Assembly (NCBI GenBank): GCA_030612185.1
Contig: JAUWOI010000345.1
Location: 1-5,244, forward strand
Direction: 5' to 3'
DNA length: 5,244 bases
Source: Anaerolineae bacterium
GTDB lineage: Bacteria > Chloroflexota > Anaerolineae > B4-G1
The notes below the pieces were generated by a model that was not told where the DNA came from, searched no databases, and saw only the letters and a list, made by a program, of their open reading frames with translations. Of the stretch, positions 1 through 5,244 are shown one piece after another. Within the stretch, counting starts at the first letter, position 1. Each line of letters begins with the position of its first letter. A program made the translations under genes and the position numbers.

Positions 1-618
1 GGGGTAGTCGCGCACGTACTGGGCGCCGGCCCCCTTGGAACAGCCGTAGGGCGAGCAGAAATCGAGCGGCTGCGTCTCCGGGATGCCGAGTGGGAAGTCC
101 CGGTAGGCGTAGCGAGTCTCCTGCTCAATCACCGCCACCTCTTCCATCCCACCATAGACCTTGTTGGTGGAAGCATAGAGGAATATGGGATTGGTGCCCG
201 CGTGCCGCGCCGCCTCCAGCGCGTTGAAAGTACCCAGTGCGTTGTCCTCGAAGTCAGAACGGGGGTCCGTAACCGAAGTGGTGACTGCCGTCTGCCCGGC
301 CAGGTGCACGACGACACCGGTTCCTCGCGCCGCCCCGGCCAGCGTCTCGTAATCGCGCACATCGCCCACCACGAGCCGAAAACTGTCCGCACCGTGCAAC
401 TCGCGCAGCCAGGCCACGTTGGCCTCGGTTCCGCGGCGCGATAGGTTGTCGTACAGCGTAACCTGCTCGCCCCGCGCCAGCAGCCGGTGGACGTAGTTGC
501 AGCCGATGAAGCCCGCTCCACCTGTGACGAGAAAGCGGTGTCCTGCCACCGCGAGTACTCCACTGCGAGAGTACTCTCGTGGCAGGCGTGGCGGTGAGCC
601 TGCCGAAGGATCGGTCAA
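1..618 (-). CDS. NAD-dependent epimerase/dehydratase, CDP-paratose 2-epimerase-like (3' end cut by window)
   Basis: This is the N-terminal 206 residues of an extended short-chain dehydrogenase acting on a nucleotide sugar in the cytoplasm. Seen: Rossmann glycine motif GGAGFIG at residues 33-39, the NAD-ribose acid in LYDNLSRRG (Asp57), GDVRD near 85-89, HLAGQTAV at 105-112, the STNKVYGG strand at 150-157 with the catalytic Ser/Thr, and the SPYGCSK box with Tyr191 and Lys195 of the YxxxK pair. DNLSRRGTEANVAWLR and ETQPLDFCSPYGCSK are what I expect of CDP-paratose (CDP-tyvelose) 2-epimerases; a GDP-mannose- or UDP-glucose-type epimerase is the alternative. I chose the TTG at 618-616 because AAAGGAG lies 7 nt upstream and the gap to the preceding stop is only 15 bp. 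This adds about 24 residues (rich in Pro, Arg and Ser) before the conserved fold, so a GTG at 549-547 is a real alternative. It is co-transcribed with the flippase-like gene upstream. Family call is firm; the exact substrate is inferred. Confidence 0.88.
   Translation of the reverse strand, partial: MTDPSAGSPPRLPREYSRSGVLAVAGHRFLVTGGAGFIGCNYVHRLLARGEQVTLYDNLSRRGTEANVAWLRELHGADSFRLVVGDVRDYETLAGAARGTGVVVHLAGQTAVTTSVTDPRSDFEDNALGTFNALEAARHAGTNPIFLYASTNKVYGGMEEVAVIEQETRYAYRDFPLGIPETQPLDFCSPYGCSKGAGAQYVRDYP
542..586. repeat. Compound inverted repeat / hairpin at the 5' end of the epimerase gene
   Basis: CCTGCCAC (542-549) pairs with GTGGCAGG (579-586). Inside it GAGTACTC (553-560) pairs with a second GAGTACTC (569-576). 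The arms are interrupted only by CGC on one side and TC on the other, and the loop is 8 nt. GAGTACTC is itself a palindrome, and the right copy is extended to the 14-bp palindrome CGAGAGTACTCTCG (567-580 on the plus strand, read in either direction). In the minus-strand mRNA the hairpin would bury the alternative GTG start (549-547) and the GGAG before it. It lies inside the non-conserved N-terminal extension, so it may be a small inserted palindromic element or a translational control element. Confidence 0.7.
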
Positions 619-625
619 TATCTCA

Positions 626-632
626 CTCCTTT
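626..632 (-). promoter_or_regulatory. Ribosome-binding site of the epimerase gene (decides the TTG start)
   Basis: On the minus strand AAAGGAG lies 7 nt before TTG 618-616, inside the 15-bp gap after the TAA of the flippase-like gene (636-634). This is the best Shine-Dalgarno match in the area and supports the TTG start over the later GTG at 549-547. The GTG has only a weaker GGAG 8 nt upstream. Confidence 0.6.
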
Positions 633-633
633 G

Positions 634-1617
634 TTATGTCAATGTAGTTGTTACGCCGGCCCGTAACCGGCCAAGGGAGAGGTTCTGCCGGGCCAGGCCC
701 CACAACCCCAACAGGATCATCAGGATGTACTGGTAGGTGTGAGAGGCAAAGGCGATGACGACGGCATCGGCAGCGTCCACGCCAAAGGGTAGCACCAGCG
801 CATACCGGGCGAAGGCGTGAAAGACCCCCATCGCCCCGGGCGATGCTGGCACTGCCATACCCAGCCCGATGGCACACGTGAGGAAGGTGGCCATCAGCAG
901 CGTAGGCGAGTCGAGGAAGGCCCAGAGCATACTGTAGTAGTAACCGATGCAAAAAGCCCAGGCCACGAGCGACCACAGGCACAGACCGAGCGCCCGTCGC
1001 CCCGAGCGCAGCGCAACCAGCCCGTCCAGGAGACCGCCCAATGCCTGCATCCACCGCTCGACGTCAACGCGCGGGAGACGGGAGAGCAGACCGCGCAGGA
1101 AGCGGTGTCCCTGGTCGGGCCACAGAGCCAAGGCGACGAGCACAGCCATCACGGCCAGCGCCCCCACCCCCGCCACTATGCCGGTCTCCCTCATCCACCC
1201 GGCCTGCCCAACGAAGGGCACCGTGACCGCCAGCAAAAGTACGACCATCAGCATATCCAGCACCCGCTCGACGACGATGGTGGAAAGCGCCGCGCTCATC
1301 TTCGCCCCACCTCCCATCCCGATCGCCACCGCCCGCGCCGGGTCGCCCAGGCGGAAGGGGAGGACGTTGCTGACCAGGTAGCCGATGTTGGTCACGGCGA
1401 AGGCCTCGGCCAGGCTGACCTCCGGCCCTAGCAGGATACACCAGCGGATCGAGCGCGCCAGAAGGTAGGCCAGGAGCGAGACAGCGGCCGGCACCAGGTA
1501 GCGCCAGTCGGCCCGACGTAGCGCCAGACCCACCTGATCCCACTCAATGCCGGTCAGGGCCAGGGCAAGGCAGACCAGGCTGATTGTTATGCCAATCCAG
1601 AGACGCCACCTGCGCAT
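634..1617 (-). CDS. Flippase-like integral membrane protein, UPF0104 / lysylphosphatidylglycerol synthase TM family
   Basis: Complete 327-residue polytopic inner-membrane protein of the YbhN/AglD-like family (Pfam LPG_synthase_TM), typically 300-350 residues. Hydrophobic segments are visible near residues 7-23, 40-63, 74-88, 116-135, 146-165, 209-236, 240-260 and 285-308. Family signatures seen: NVLPFRLGDPARA (84-96), VVERVLDM (115-122), the VPASPGAMGVFHAF loop (256-269) and the SHTYQY segment (292-297). The synthetase domain that makes full-length MprF a lysyl-PG synthase is absent, so this is not an MprF. The family is often found with polysaccharide and glycolipid genes and is thought to move or process lipid-linked substrates; the substrate is unknown. 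I chose ATG 1617-1615 over an in-frame TTG at 1653 because that TTG lies inside the -35 element of a good promoter, which places the transcript start at about the ATG. It is followed after 15 bp by the epimerase gene. Confidence 0.85.
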   Translation of the reverse strand: MRRWRLWIGITISLVCLALALTGIEWDQVGLALRRADWRYLVPAAVSLLAYLLARSIRWCILLGPEVSLAEAFAVTNIGYLVSNVLPFRLGDPARAVAIGMGGGAKMSAALSTIVVERVLDMLMVVLLLAVTVPFVGQAGWMRETGIVAGVGALAVMAVLVALALWPDQGHRFLRGLLSRLPRVDVERWMQALGGLLDGLVALRSGRRALGLCLWSLVAWAFCIGYYYSMLWAFLDSPTLLMATFLTCAIGLGMAVPASPGAMGVFHAFARYALVLPFGVDAADAVVIAFASHTYQYILMILLGLWGLARQNLSLGRLRAGVTTTLT

Positions 1618-1624
1618 GGCGGGC

Positions 1625-1653
1625 ATTATACCATCAGGAGGCGGTAACCGCAA
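1625..1653 (-). promoter_or_regulatory. Extended -10 promoter giving a probable leaderless mRNA for the flippase-like gene
   Basis: On the minus strand TTGCGG (1653-1648), a 17-nt spacer and a perfect TATAAT (1630-1625) are seen. TGG directly before the -10 box supplies the extended -10 'TGn' motif. Seven nucleotides (GCCCGCC) separate the TATAAT from ATG 1617-1615, so the expected start site falls at position 1618 or 1617, on or next to the A of the start codon. There is no Shine-Dalgarno sequence before the ATG, which agrees with leaderless translation. Confidence 0.6.
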
Positions 1654-1669
1654 CGACGACAGTATACAC

Positions 1670-1697
1670 TTGCCCTTTGCTCAAAATCGTCTAGAAT
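1670..1697 (+). promoter_or_regulatory. Candidate sigma-70-type promoter for the hypD-like gene
   Basis: TTGCCC (1670-1675), a 16-nt spacer and TAGAAT (1692-1697) lie about 125 bp upstream of ATG 1821. They would give a leader of roughly 115 nt carrying both copies of the AAACGGGAGGTT repeat and the inverted repeat. The match is moderate (TTG of -35, five of six in -10), and other starts in this AT-richer gap are possible. Confidence 0.35.
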
Positions 1698-1736
1698 CTG
1701 GCTGACGAGTGAAAACGGGAGGTTATTACTCAGGCC

Positions 1737-1800
1737 AGACCTGACAGGTTTCCGAGAGAGTTTTTGTGTCAAAGAATCTGTCCATTAACCTGTCAGGTCT
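1737..1800. repeat. Perfect 14-bp inverted repeat with 36-nt spacer; each arm holds an 11-bp palindrome
   Basis: AGACCTGACAGGTT (1737-1750) is the exact reverse complement of AACCTGTCAGGTCT (1787-1800). Each arm contains a 5-1-5 palindrome, ACCTGaCAGGT (1739-1749) and ACCTGtCAGGT (1788-1798), with centres 49 bp apart. As DNA these could be two binding sites for one dimeric regulator. As RNA the arms could form a 14-bp stem ending 6 nt before the GGGAGG of the next gene. No T-run follows either arm, so it is not a standard intrinsic terminator. A miniature mobile element with terminal inverted repeats is the other reading. Confidence 0.8.
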
Positions 1801-1806
1801 TGAAAC

Positions 1807-1812
1807 GGGAGG
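1807..1812 (+). promoter_or_regulatory. Ribosome-binding site of the hypD-like gene
   Basis: GGGAGG lies 8 nt before ATG 1821. It fixes that start in preference to an in-frame TTG at 1764, which would translate across the inverted repeat, and to the second ATG at 1827, which is only two codons downstream. Confidence 0.75.
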
Positions 1813-1820
1813 TTGATATC

Positions 1821-4187
1821 ATGTCCATGAGCGCAAGAGTCACCCGATTGAGGCAGCAAAGCCTGGATGCCATACCCACCCTCTCGACCGAGAGAGCAGA
1901 ACTGCTGACCGAATTCTACCGCCAGGACCTGGGACTGGTATCCGCGCCCGTACATCGTGCGCTGGCGTTCAAATACTTGATGGAACACAAGACCATCTGC
2001 ATCAACGCAGGCGAACTGATCGTCGGCGAGAAGGGCCCGGCCCCCAAGACCGTGCCGACCTACCCAGAACTTTGCTGCCATAGCCTGGAAGACCTGGACA
2101 TCCTCAATTCCCGGGAAAAGATATCCTTTGCCGTCAGTCCCCAGGCCCGGCAGGTTTACGAGGAAACCATTATCCCCTTCTGGCGGGGCAAGACGATGCG
2201 CGAACTCATCTTTCAGGAAATGACGGAGGAATGGAAAGGTGCATACGAGGCCGGCGTCTTCACCGAGTTCATGGAGCAACGGTCTCCCGGTCACACCGTC
2301 CTGGATGACAAGATCTACCACAAAGGCATCCTCGACTTCAAGCGGGACATTCAGCAAAACCTGCAAAACCTGGACTACCTGAACGACCCAGAAGCATACG
2401 ACAAACAAGAACAACTCAAGGCGATGCTCATCTGCGCAGACGCCTTGATCCTCTTTGCAGAACGGCACGCGGAAAAAGCCTGGAAGTTAGCGCAGCAGGA
2501 GACCGACCCGCAGAGAAAGCAAGAACTGGAGCACATCGCCGAGGTCTGTTCACACGTACCGGCCCACGCGCCCCGGGATTTGTGGGAGGCGTTGCAGTAC
2601 TACTGGTTCGTCCACCTCGGCGTAACAACGGAACTGAACCCCTGGGACGCCTTCAATCCGGGGCGACTAGATCAGCATTTGTACCCCTTTTACCAAAAGG
2701 GACTGGAAGAGGGAAGACTCACCCACGAGCAAGCCGAAGAGTTGCTGCAATGCTTCTGGATCAAATTCAACAACCAACCTGCGCCGCCCAAGGTTGGAGT
2801 CACCGCGGCGGAGAGCAGCACGTACACGGATTTCGCCCAGATCAACACGGGCGGTCTGAAAGAGGACGGCTCAGACGCCGTCAATGAGGTCACCTATCTG
2901 CTTCTGGACGTGATAGAGGAGATGCGGCTGTTGCAGCCCAGTTCCTCCATTCAAGTCAGCAAAAAGAACCCCAATAGATTCATCAAGAGAGCGGCTAAAA
3001 TCATCCGCACGGGGTTTGGCCAGCCCTCGGTGTTCAACGCCGACGTTGTTGTCCAGGAGATGATCCGGCAGGGCAAATCCATCGCAGATGCACGAAACGG
3101 TGGCACCAGCGGTTGTGTGGAGACTGGCGCGTTTGGAAAGGAAAACTACAATCTGACGGGCTACTTCAACATGCCCAAGGTACTCGAGATCACCCTGAAC
3201 AACGGCATTGACCCCCAGACCGGCCGCAGAATCGGGTTGGAAACAGGAGACCCCACGCAATTTGACTCCTTCGAGAAACTGTTCGAGGCTTACGAAAAGC
3301 AGTTGAACCACTTCGTAGACATCAAGGTGCAGGGCAACAACGTCATCGAAAGGCTGTACGCCAACTATATCCCTGCGCCGCTCCTTTCGTTATTGATTGA
3401 CGATTGCATCGCCACGGGCAAGGACTACCACGACGGCGGTGCACGGTATGACACGAGTTACATCCAAGGGGTGGGCATAGGCACGATGACCGATGCCCTG
3501 ACTGCCATCAAGTATCACGTCTTTGACGAGAAGACCCTGACGATGGCGAAACTGCTGGCTGTCCTCCGGGACGATTTCGAGGAACACGAAAGAGTACGCC
3601 AGATGCTGCTGAATAAGACGCCCAAGTACGGCAACGACGACGATTATACGGACGACGTGATGGTGGCTGTGTTCGAGGCCTACTTCCATGCCATAGACGG
3701 ACGCCAGAACACCAGAGGCGGAACGTACCGTATCAACCTGCTGCCAACCACGGTTCACGTATACTTTGGATCGGTGATCGGGGCCACACCCGATGGACGC
3801 AGGGCCTGGGCGCCCCTCTCCGAAGGCATTTCGCCTGTGCAGGGAGCAGACCGGCGTGGCCCGACGGCGGTCCTCAAATCAGCGGCCAAGATGGACCACG
3901 TCCGCACCGGCGGCACACTGCTCAATCAGAAGTTCACGCCCCAGTTGCTCAAAGACGACGAGGACCTGGACAAGTTCGTTCAACTGATACGCACCTACTT
4001 CAGGCTGGACGGTCACCACGTCCAGTTCAACGTCGTGGATGGCACCACGCTGCGCGCCGCGCAAGAGAACCCTGAGCAATACCGGAACCTTATCGTACGC
4101 GTGGCAGGCTACAGCGACTATTTCTGTGATCTCGGCAAAGCGTTGCAGGATGAGATAATCTCCCGGACGGAACATCGGTCGTTCTAG
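1821..4187 (+). CDS. hypD: Glycyl radical enzyme, probable trans-4-hydroxy-L-proline dehydratase (HypD)
   Basis: Complete 788-residue pyruvate formate-lyase-type glycyl radical enzyme. HypD dehydrates trans-4-hydroxy-L-proline to (S)-1-pyrroline-5-carboxylate, which ProC reduces to proline; it acts in the cytoplasm and is destroyed by oxygen. Seen: GGTSGCVE with thiyl Cys432 and base Glu434, and the C-terminal radical loop RVAGYSD with Gly763. Compared with the Clostridioides difficile enzyme as I recall it (Cys434, Glu436, Gly765 and pocket residues His160, Asp278, Ser334, Phe340, Tyr450, Thr645), each has its equivalent two positions earlier: His158, Asp276, Ser332, Phe338, Tyr448, Thr643. 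Long stretches such as FTEFMEQR, WFVHLGVTTELN, KFNNQPAPPKVG, YIQGVGIGT and NKTPKYGNDDDY also agree, and the length is nearly the same. This argues against choline lyase, glycerol/propanediol dehydratase and PFL. The radical-SAM activase normally needed is not adjacent: upstream is a divergent flippase-like gene and downstream a convergent glycosyltransferase. GC is lower than in the neighbours. Confidence 0.93.
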   Translation: MSMSARVTRLRQQSLDAIPTLSTERAELLTEFYRQDLGLVSAPVHRALAFKYLMEHKTICINAGELIVGEKGPAPKTVPTYPELCCHSLEDLDILNSREKISFAVSPQARQVYEETIIPFWRGKTMRELIFQEMTEEWKGAYEAGVFTEFMEQRSPGHTVLDDKIYHKGILDFKRDIQQNLQNLDYLNDPEAYDKQEQLKAMLICADALILFAERHAEKAWKLAQQETDPQRKQELEHIAEVCSHVPAHAPRDLWEALQYYWFVHLGVTTELNPWDAFNPGRLDQHLYPFYQKGLEEGRLTHEQAEELLQCFWIKFNNQPAPPKVGVTAAESSTYTDFAQINTGGLKEDGSDAVNEVTYLLLDVIEEMRLLQPSSSIQVSKKNPNRFIKRAAKIIRTGFGQPSVFNADVVVQEMIRQGKSIADARNGGTSGCVETGAFGKENYNLTGYFNMPKVLEITLNNGIDPQTGRRIGLETGDPTQFDSFEKLFEAYEKQLNHFVDIKVQGNNVIERLYANYIPAPLLSLLIDDCIATGKDYHDGGARYDTSYIQGVGIGTMTDALTAIKYHVFDEKTLTMAKLLAVLRDDFEEHERVRQMLLNKTPKYGNDDDYTDDVMVAVFEAYFHAIDGRQNTRGGTYRINLLPTTVHVYFGSVIGATPDGRRAWAPLSEGISPVQGADRRGPTAVLKSAAKMDHVRTGGTLLNQKFTPQLLKDDEDLDKFVQLIRTYFRLDGHHVQFNVVDGTTLRAAQENPEQYRNLIVRVAGYSDYFCDLGKALQDEIISRTEHRSF

Positions 4188-5242
4188 GGCGCGGAGCGGC
4201 GGAAGATAATCATCTGCGGGTGGTCGTAAACGACAAAACTCTCATCCAGCCGGCCCAGGCGCAGCACAAACGGTGCCCCAGGCCGGCAGAGATCAGGCAG
4301 CGAGAAGCCCAGACCAGCGGTCGGATCGTCCACCAGCGCCAGCGGCCCCAGGCGCGGGTAGCGTCCGAAGCAGGCCACCGGCTCGAAGCCCAGCCCACCC
4401 TCAAAGAGCAGCCGGTAATGGCGGGCTGTGAGGGGATAACGGGCCGGCCACTGCGCCAACGTCGCGTATCCGCGCCGGCTGGCTATGACCACGTAGTCGG
4501 CCTCTGCCAACACCTCATCCATCGCCGCCCACTTCTCCGGCGTGTCCTCGTCGAAAATGGGCAGTTCCCGCACGTCATAGTCGTAGGTCGTCGTCGCGTC
4601 CAGTGGCAGCGGATGATCCCACTGCTCGACGGCCACGACCGCCCCCCGTCCCGCGTGGTCGTAGAACCATTCTGAGGCGGCTAACCAGGGGTGCTGAGAG
4701 TGATAGAGGCTGGCGAAGGCCAGGCACCAAAGTAGGGAGTAGATGAGGAATGAGTAGATGAGAGAAGAGGGAGTGCGTCGTCGCCCGTGGGACAGGGCGG
4801 TCAGCAGACGAGCAGCGTAGAGGACCAGGAGCGGTGTCAGGGGCAAGAGGTAGCGGGGGAATTTGGCGTAGAGCGCGCCGACGAAGGCGAAATAGGGCAC
4901 CGTCCACGCCAGTAGCACCCACTCCGCCCGGCGTGGTGGCTCCCGCACCGCCCGCCACACTGCCCAGACCAACCCAGTGCAGGAGACCAGCCCCAGCGGC
5001 CACCCCATCCCCCAACGCAACTGCTGCACCAGCAGGTAGAGATAACGCCAGGGGGCGTGGAACTGTCTGGTGTAGGGCACGTCCAGCAAACCTCGCGCGA
5101 TGGCCCCCTGCTCCGCCACGTTGCGCCAGAATGTGGGGAACGCCAGGAGTGCAAAGGGGTTGGTGAGCGCAAAGGCCGCCAGCGCCGCGCCGCCGCACGC
5201 CAGGCCACACTTCCAGCGAGCCCAGCACCGGCCTGGAAGAGC
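4184..5242 (-). CDS. Family-39-like (PMT/ArnT-type) membrane glycosyltransferase, C-terminal part (5' end beyond window)
   Basis: 352 residues of an open frame running off the right edge; the stop is TAG at 4186-4184. Hydrophobic segments are seen near residues 12-35, 78-97, 108-125, 131-150 and 160-180, followed by a soluble C-terminal domain of about 170 residues expected on the outer face of the membrane. LTNPFALLAF (26-35), KFPRYLLPLTP (127-137) and the terminal SFVVYDHPQMIIF (335-347) resemble the C-terminal halves of bacterial glycosyltransferase family 39 proteins that move sugars from polyprenyl carriers. The catalytic acidic residues of this fold lie near the N-terminus and are not in the window, so activity cannot be judged. 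An in-frame GTG at 5119 is not taken as the start, because it is inside conserved sequence and the frame stays open upstream through another membrane segment. Its last 4 bp overlap the end of the hypD-like gene. Confidence 0.75.
   Translation of the reverse strand, partial: ALPGRCWARWKCGLACGGAALAAFALTNPFALLAFPTFWRNVAEQGAIARGLLDVPYTRQFHAPWRYLYLLVQQLRWGMGWPLGLVSCTGLVWAVWRAVREPPRRAEWVLLAWTVPYFAFVGALYAKFPRYLLPLTPLLVLYAARLLTALSHGRRRTPSSLIYSFLIYSLLWCLAFASLYHSQHPWLAASEWFYDHAGRGAVVAVEQWDHPLPLDATTTYDYDVRELPIFDEDTPEKWAAMDEVLAEADYVVIASRRGYATLAQWPARYPLTARHYRLLFEGGLGFEPVACFGRYPRLGPLALVDDPTAGLGFSLPDLCRPGAPFVLRLGRLDESFVVYDHPQMIIFRRSAP
4733..4762 (-). repeat. Two tandem 15-bp units inside a membrane segment of the glycosyltransferase
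   Basis: On the minus strand CTCATCTACTCATTC (4762-4748) is followed directly by CTCATCTACTCCCTA (4747-4733), with 12 of 15 bases equal. The unit is a multiple of three and encodes the repeated peptides LIYSF and LIYSL (residues 161-170) in the last membrane helix. The pyrimidine-rich stretch differs from the GC-rich codons around it, suggesting an in-frame minisatellite-like insertion or duplication. Confidence 0.6.
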
Positions 5243-5244
5243 CG

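Larger units (their letters stand above)
1713..1814 (+). repeat. 12-bp direct repeat AAACGGGAGGTT flanking the inverted repeat
   Basis: AAACGGGAGGTT occurs at 1713-1724 and again at 1803-1814, 90 bp apart. Adding neighbouring bases, both copies read GAAA(A)CGGGAGGTT. The right copy contains the ribosome-binding site of the hypD-like gene. The left copy is not followed by an ATG or GTG. The pair brackets the inverted repeat at 1737-1800, as would be left by a short duplication or an insertion with target duplication. Confidence 0.75.

Noticed and set aside
129..563. 144-residue minus-strand open frame
   Set aside because: It overlaps the epimerase coding sequence in another frame, is rich in Arg, Ser and Thr as expected of GC-rich shadow frames, and has no recognisable motif.
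817..1431. 204-residue plus-strand open frame opposite the flippase-like gene
   Set aside because: Low-complexity His/Arg/Gln-rich shadow of a real membrane protein gene with clear family motifs on the other strand.
1737..1800. Inverted repeat as an intrinsic terminator
   Set aside because: The loop is 36 nt and no T-run follows either arm on either strand; position directly before a ribosome-binding site does not suit a terminator for a complete gene.
1764..1820. Upstream in-frame TTG that would add 19 residues to HypD
   Set aside because: It would translate through the inverted repeat and ribosome-binding site; ATG 1821 has GGGAGG 8 nt upstream and gives the usual family length.
1785..2468. 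227-residue minus-strand open frame opposite the start of hypD
   Set aside because: Antisense shadow of a gene with full catalytic motifs; no ribosome-binding site or known domain seen.
4220..4675. 151-residue plus-strand open frame beyond hypD
   Set aside because: Lies antisense to the soluble domain of the glycosyltransferase, has no motifs, and shows the Arg/Gln/His bias of a shadow frame; it is not a HypD activase (no CxxxCxxC cluster motif).
4575..5228. 217-residue minus-strand open frame in the glycosyltransferase region
   Set aside because: Frame-shifted shadow; the frame ending at 4184 has the membrane segments and family-like tail and stays open to the window edge.

Overview
The window looks like part of the chromosome of an anaerobic (or facultatively anaerobic) high-GC bacterium. 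A Chloroflexota (Anaerolineae-like) source is my best guess, not a demonstration. It rests on GC-rich envelope genes, a family-39-type glycosyltransferase ending in a 'SFVVYDHP' tail, a flippase-like gene, and an oxygen-sensitive glycyl radical enzyme. No rRNA, tRNA, CRISPR array or transposase gene is visible.

Layout: (1) 1-618, minus strand: 3'-truncated NAD-dependent sugar-nucleotide epimerase of the CDP-paratose 2-epimerase type. (2) 634-1617, minus strand: complete 327-residue flippase-like membrane protein of the UPF0104 / LPG_synthase_TM family. It lies 15 bp upstream of the epimerase gene in the same operon, and its promoter-like sequence suggests a leaderless start. (3) 1618-1820: divergent intergenic region holding promoter-like sequences for both directions. 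It also has a 14-bp perfect inverted repeat (1737-1750 / 1787-1800) bracketed by a 12-bp direct repeat, whose second copy is the ribosome-binding site of the next gene. (4) 1821-4187, plus strand: complete 788-residue glycyl radical enzyme, very likely trans-4-hydroxy-L-proline dehydratase (HypD), with all expected catalytic residues. (5) 4184-5242, minus strand: C-terminal 352 residues of a polytopic family-39-like glycosyltransferase whose 5' end lies beyond the right edge. Its stop overlaps the HypD stop in a shared CTAG.

How the genes relate: the three minus-strand genes fit a cell-envelope or exopolysaccharide locus (nucleotide-sugar epimerisation, a membrane transport-like protein, a lipid-linked sugar transferase). 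The HypD gene sits between them on the opposite strand and has nothing obvious to do with glycans. HypD would remove water from trans-4-hydroxy-L-proline (from collagen or plant wall protein) to give pyrroline-5-carboxylate, which ProC can reduce to proline. Its radical-SAM activase and ProC are not in the window. The HypD gene is somewhat lower in GC than its neighbours by hand counts of sample lines, so it may be a transferred single-gene cargo.

I see no clearly new multi-gene system. The parts most worth a second look are the nested repeats in front of hypD, the orphan state of hypD, the leaderless promoter of the flippase-like gene, and the hairpin at the start of the epimerase gene.
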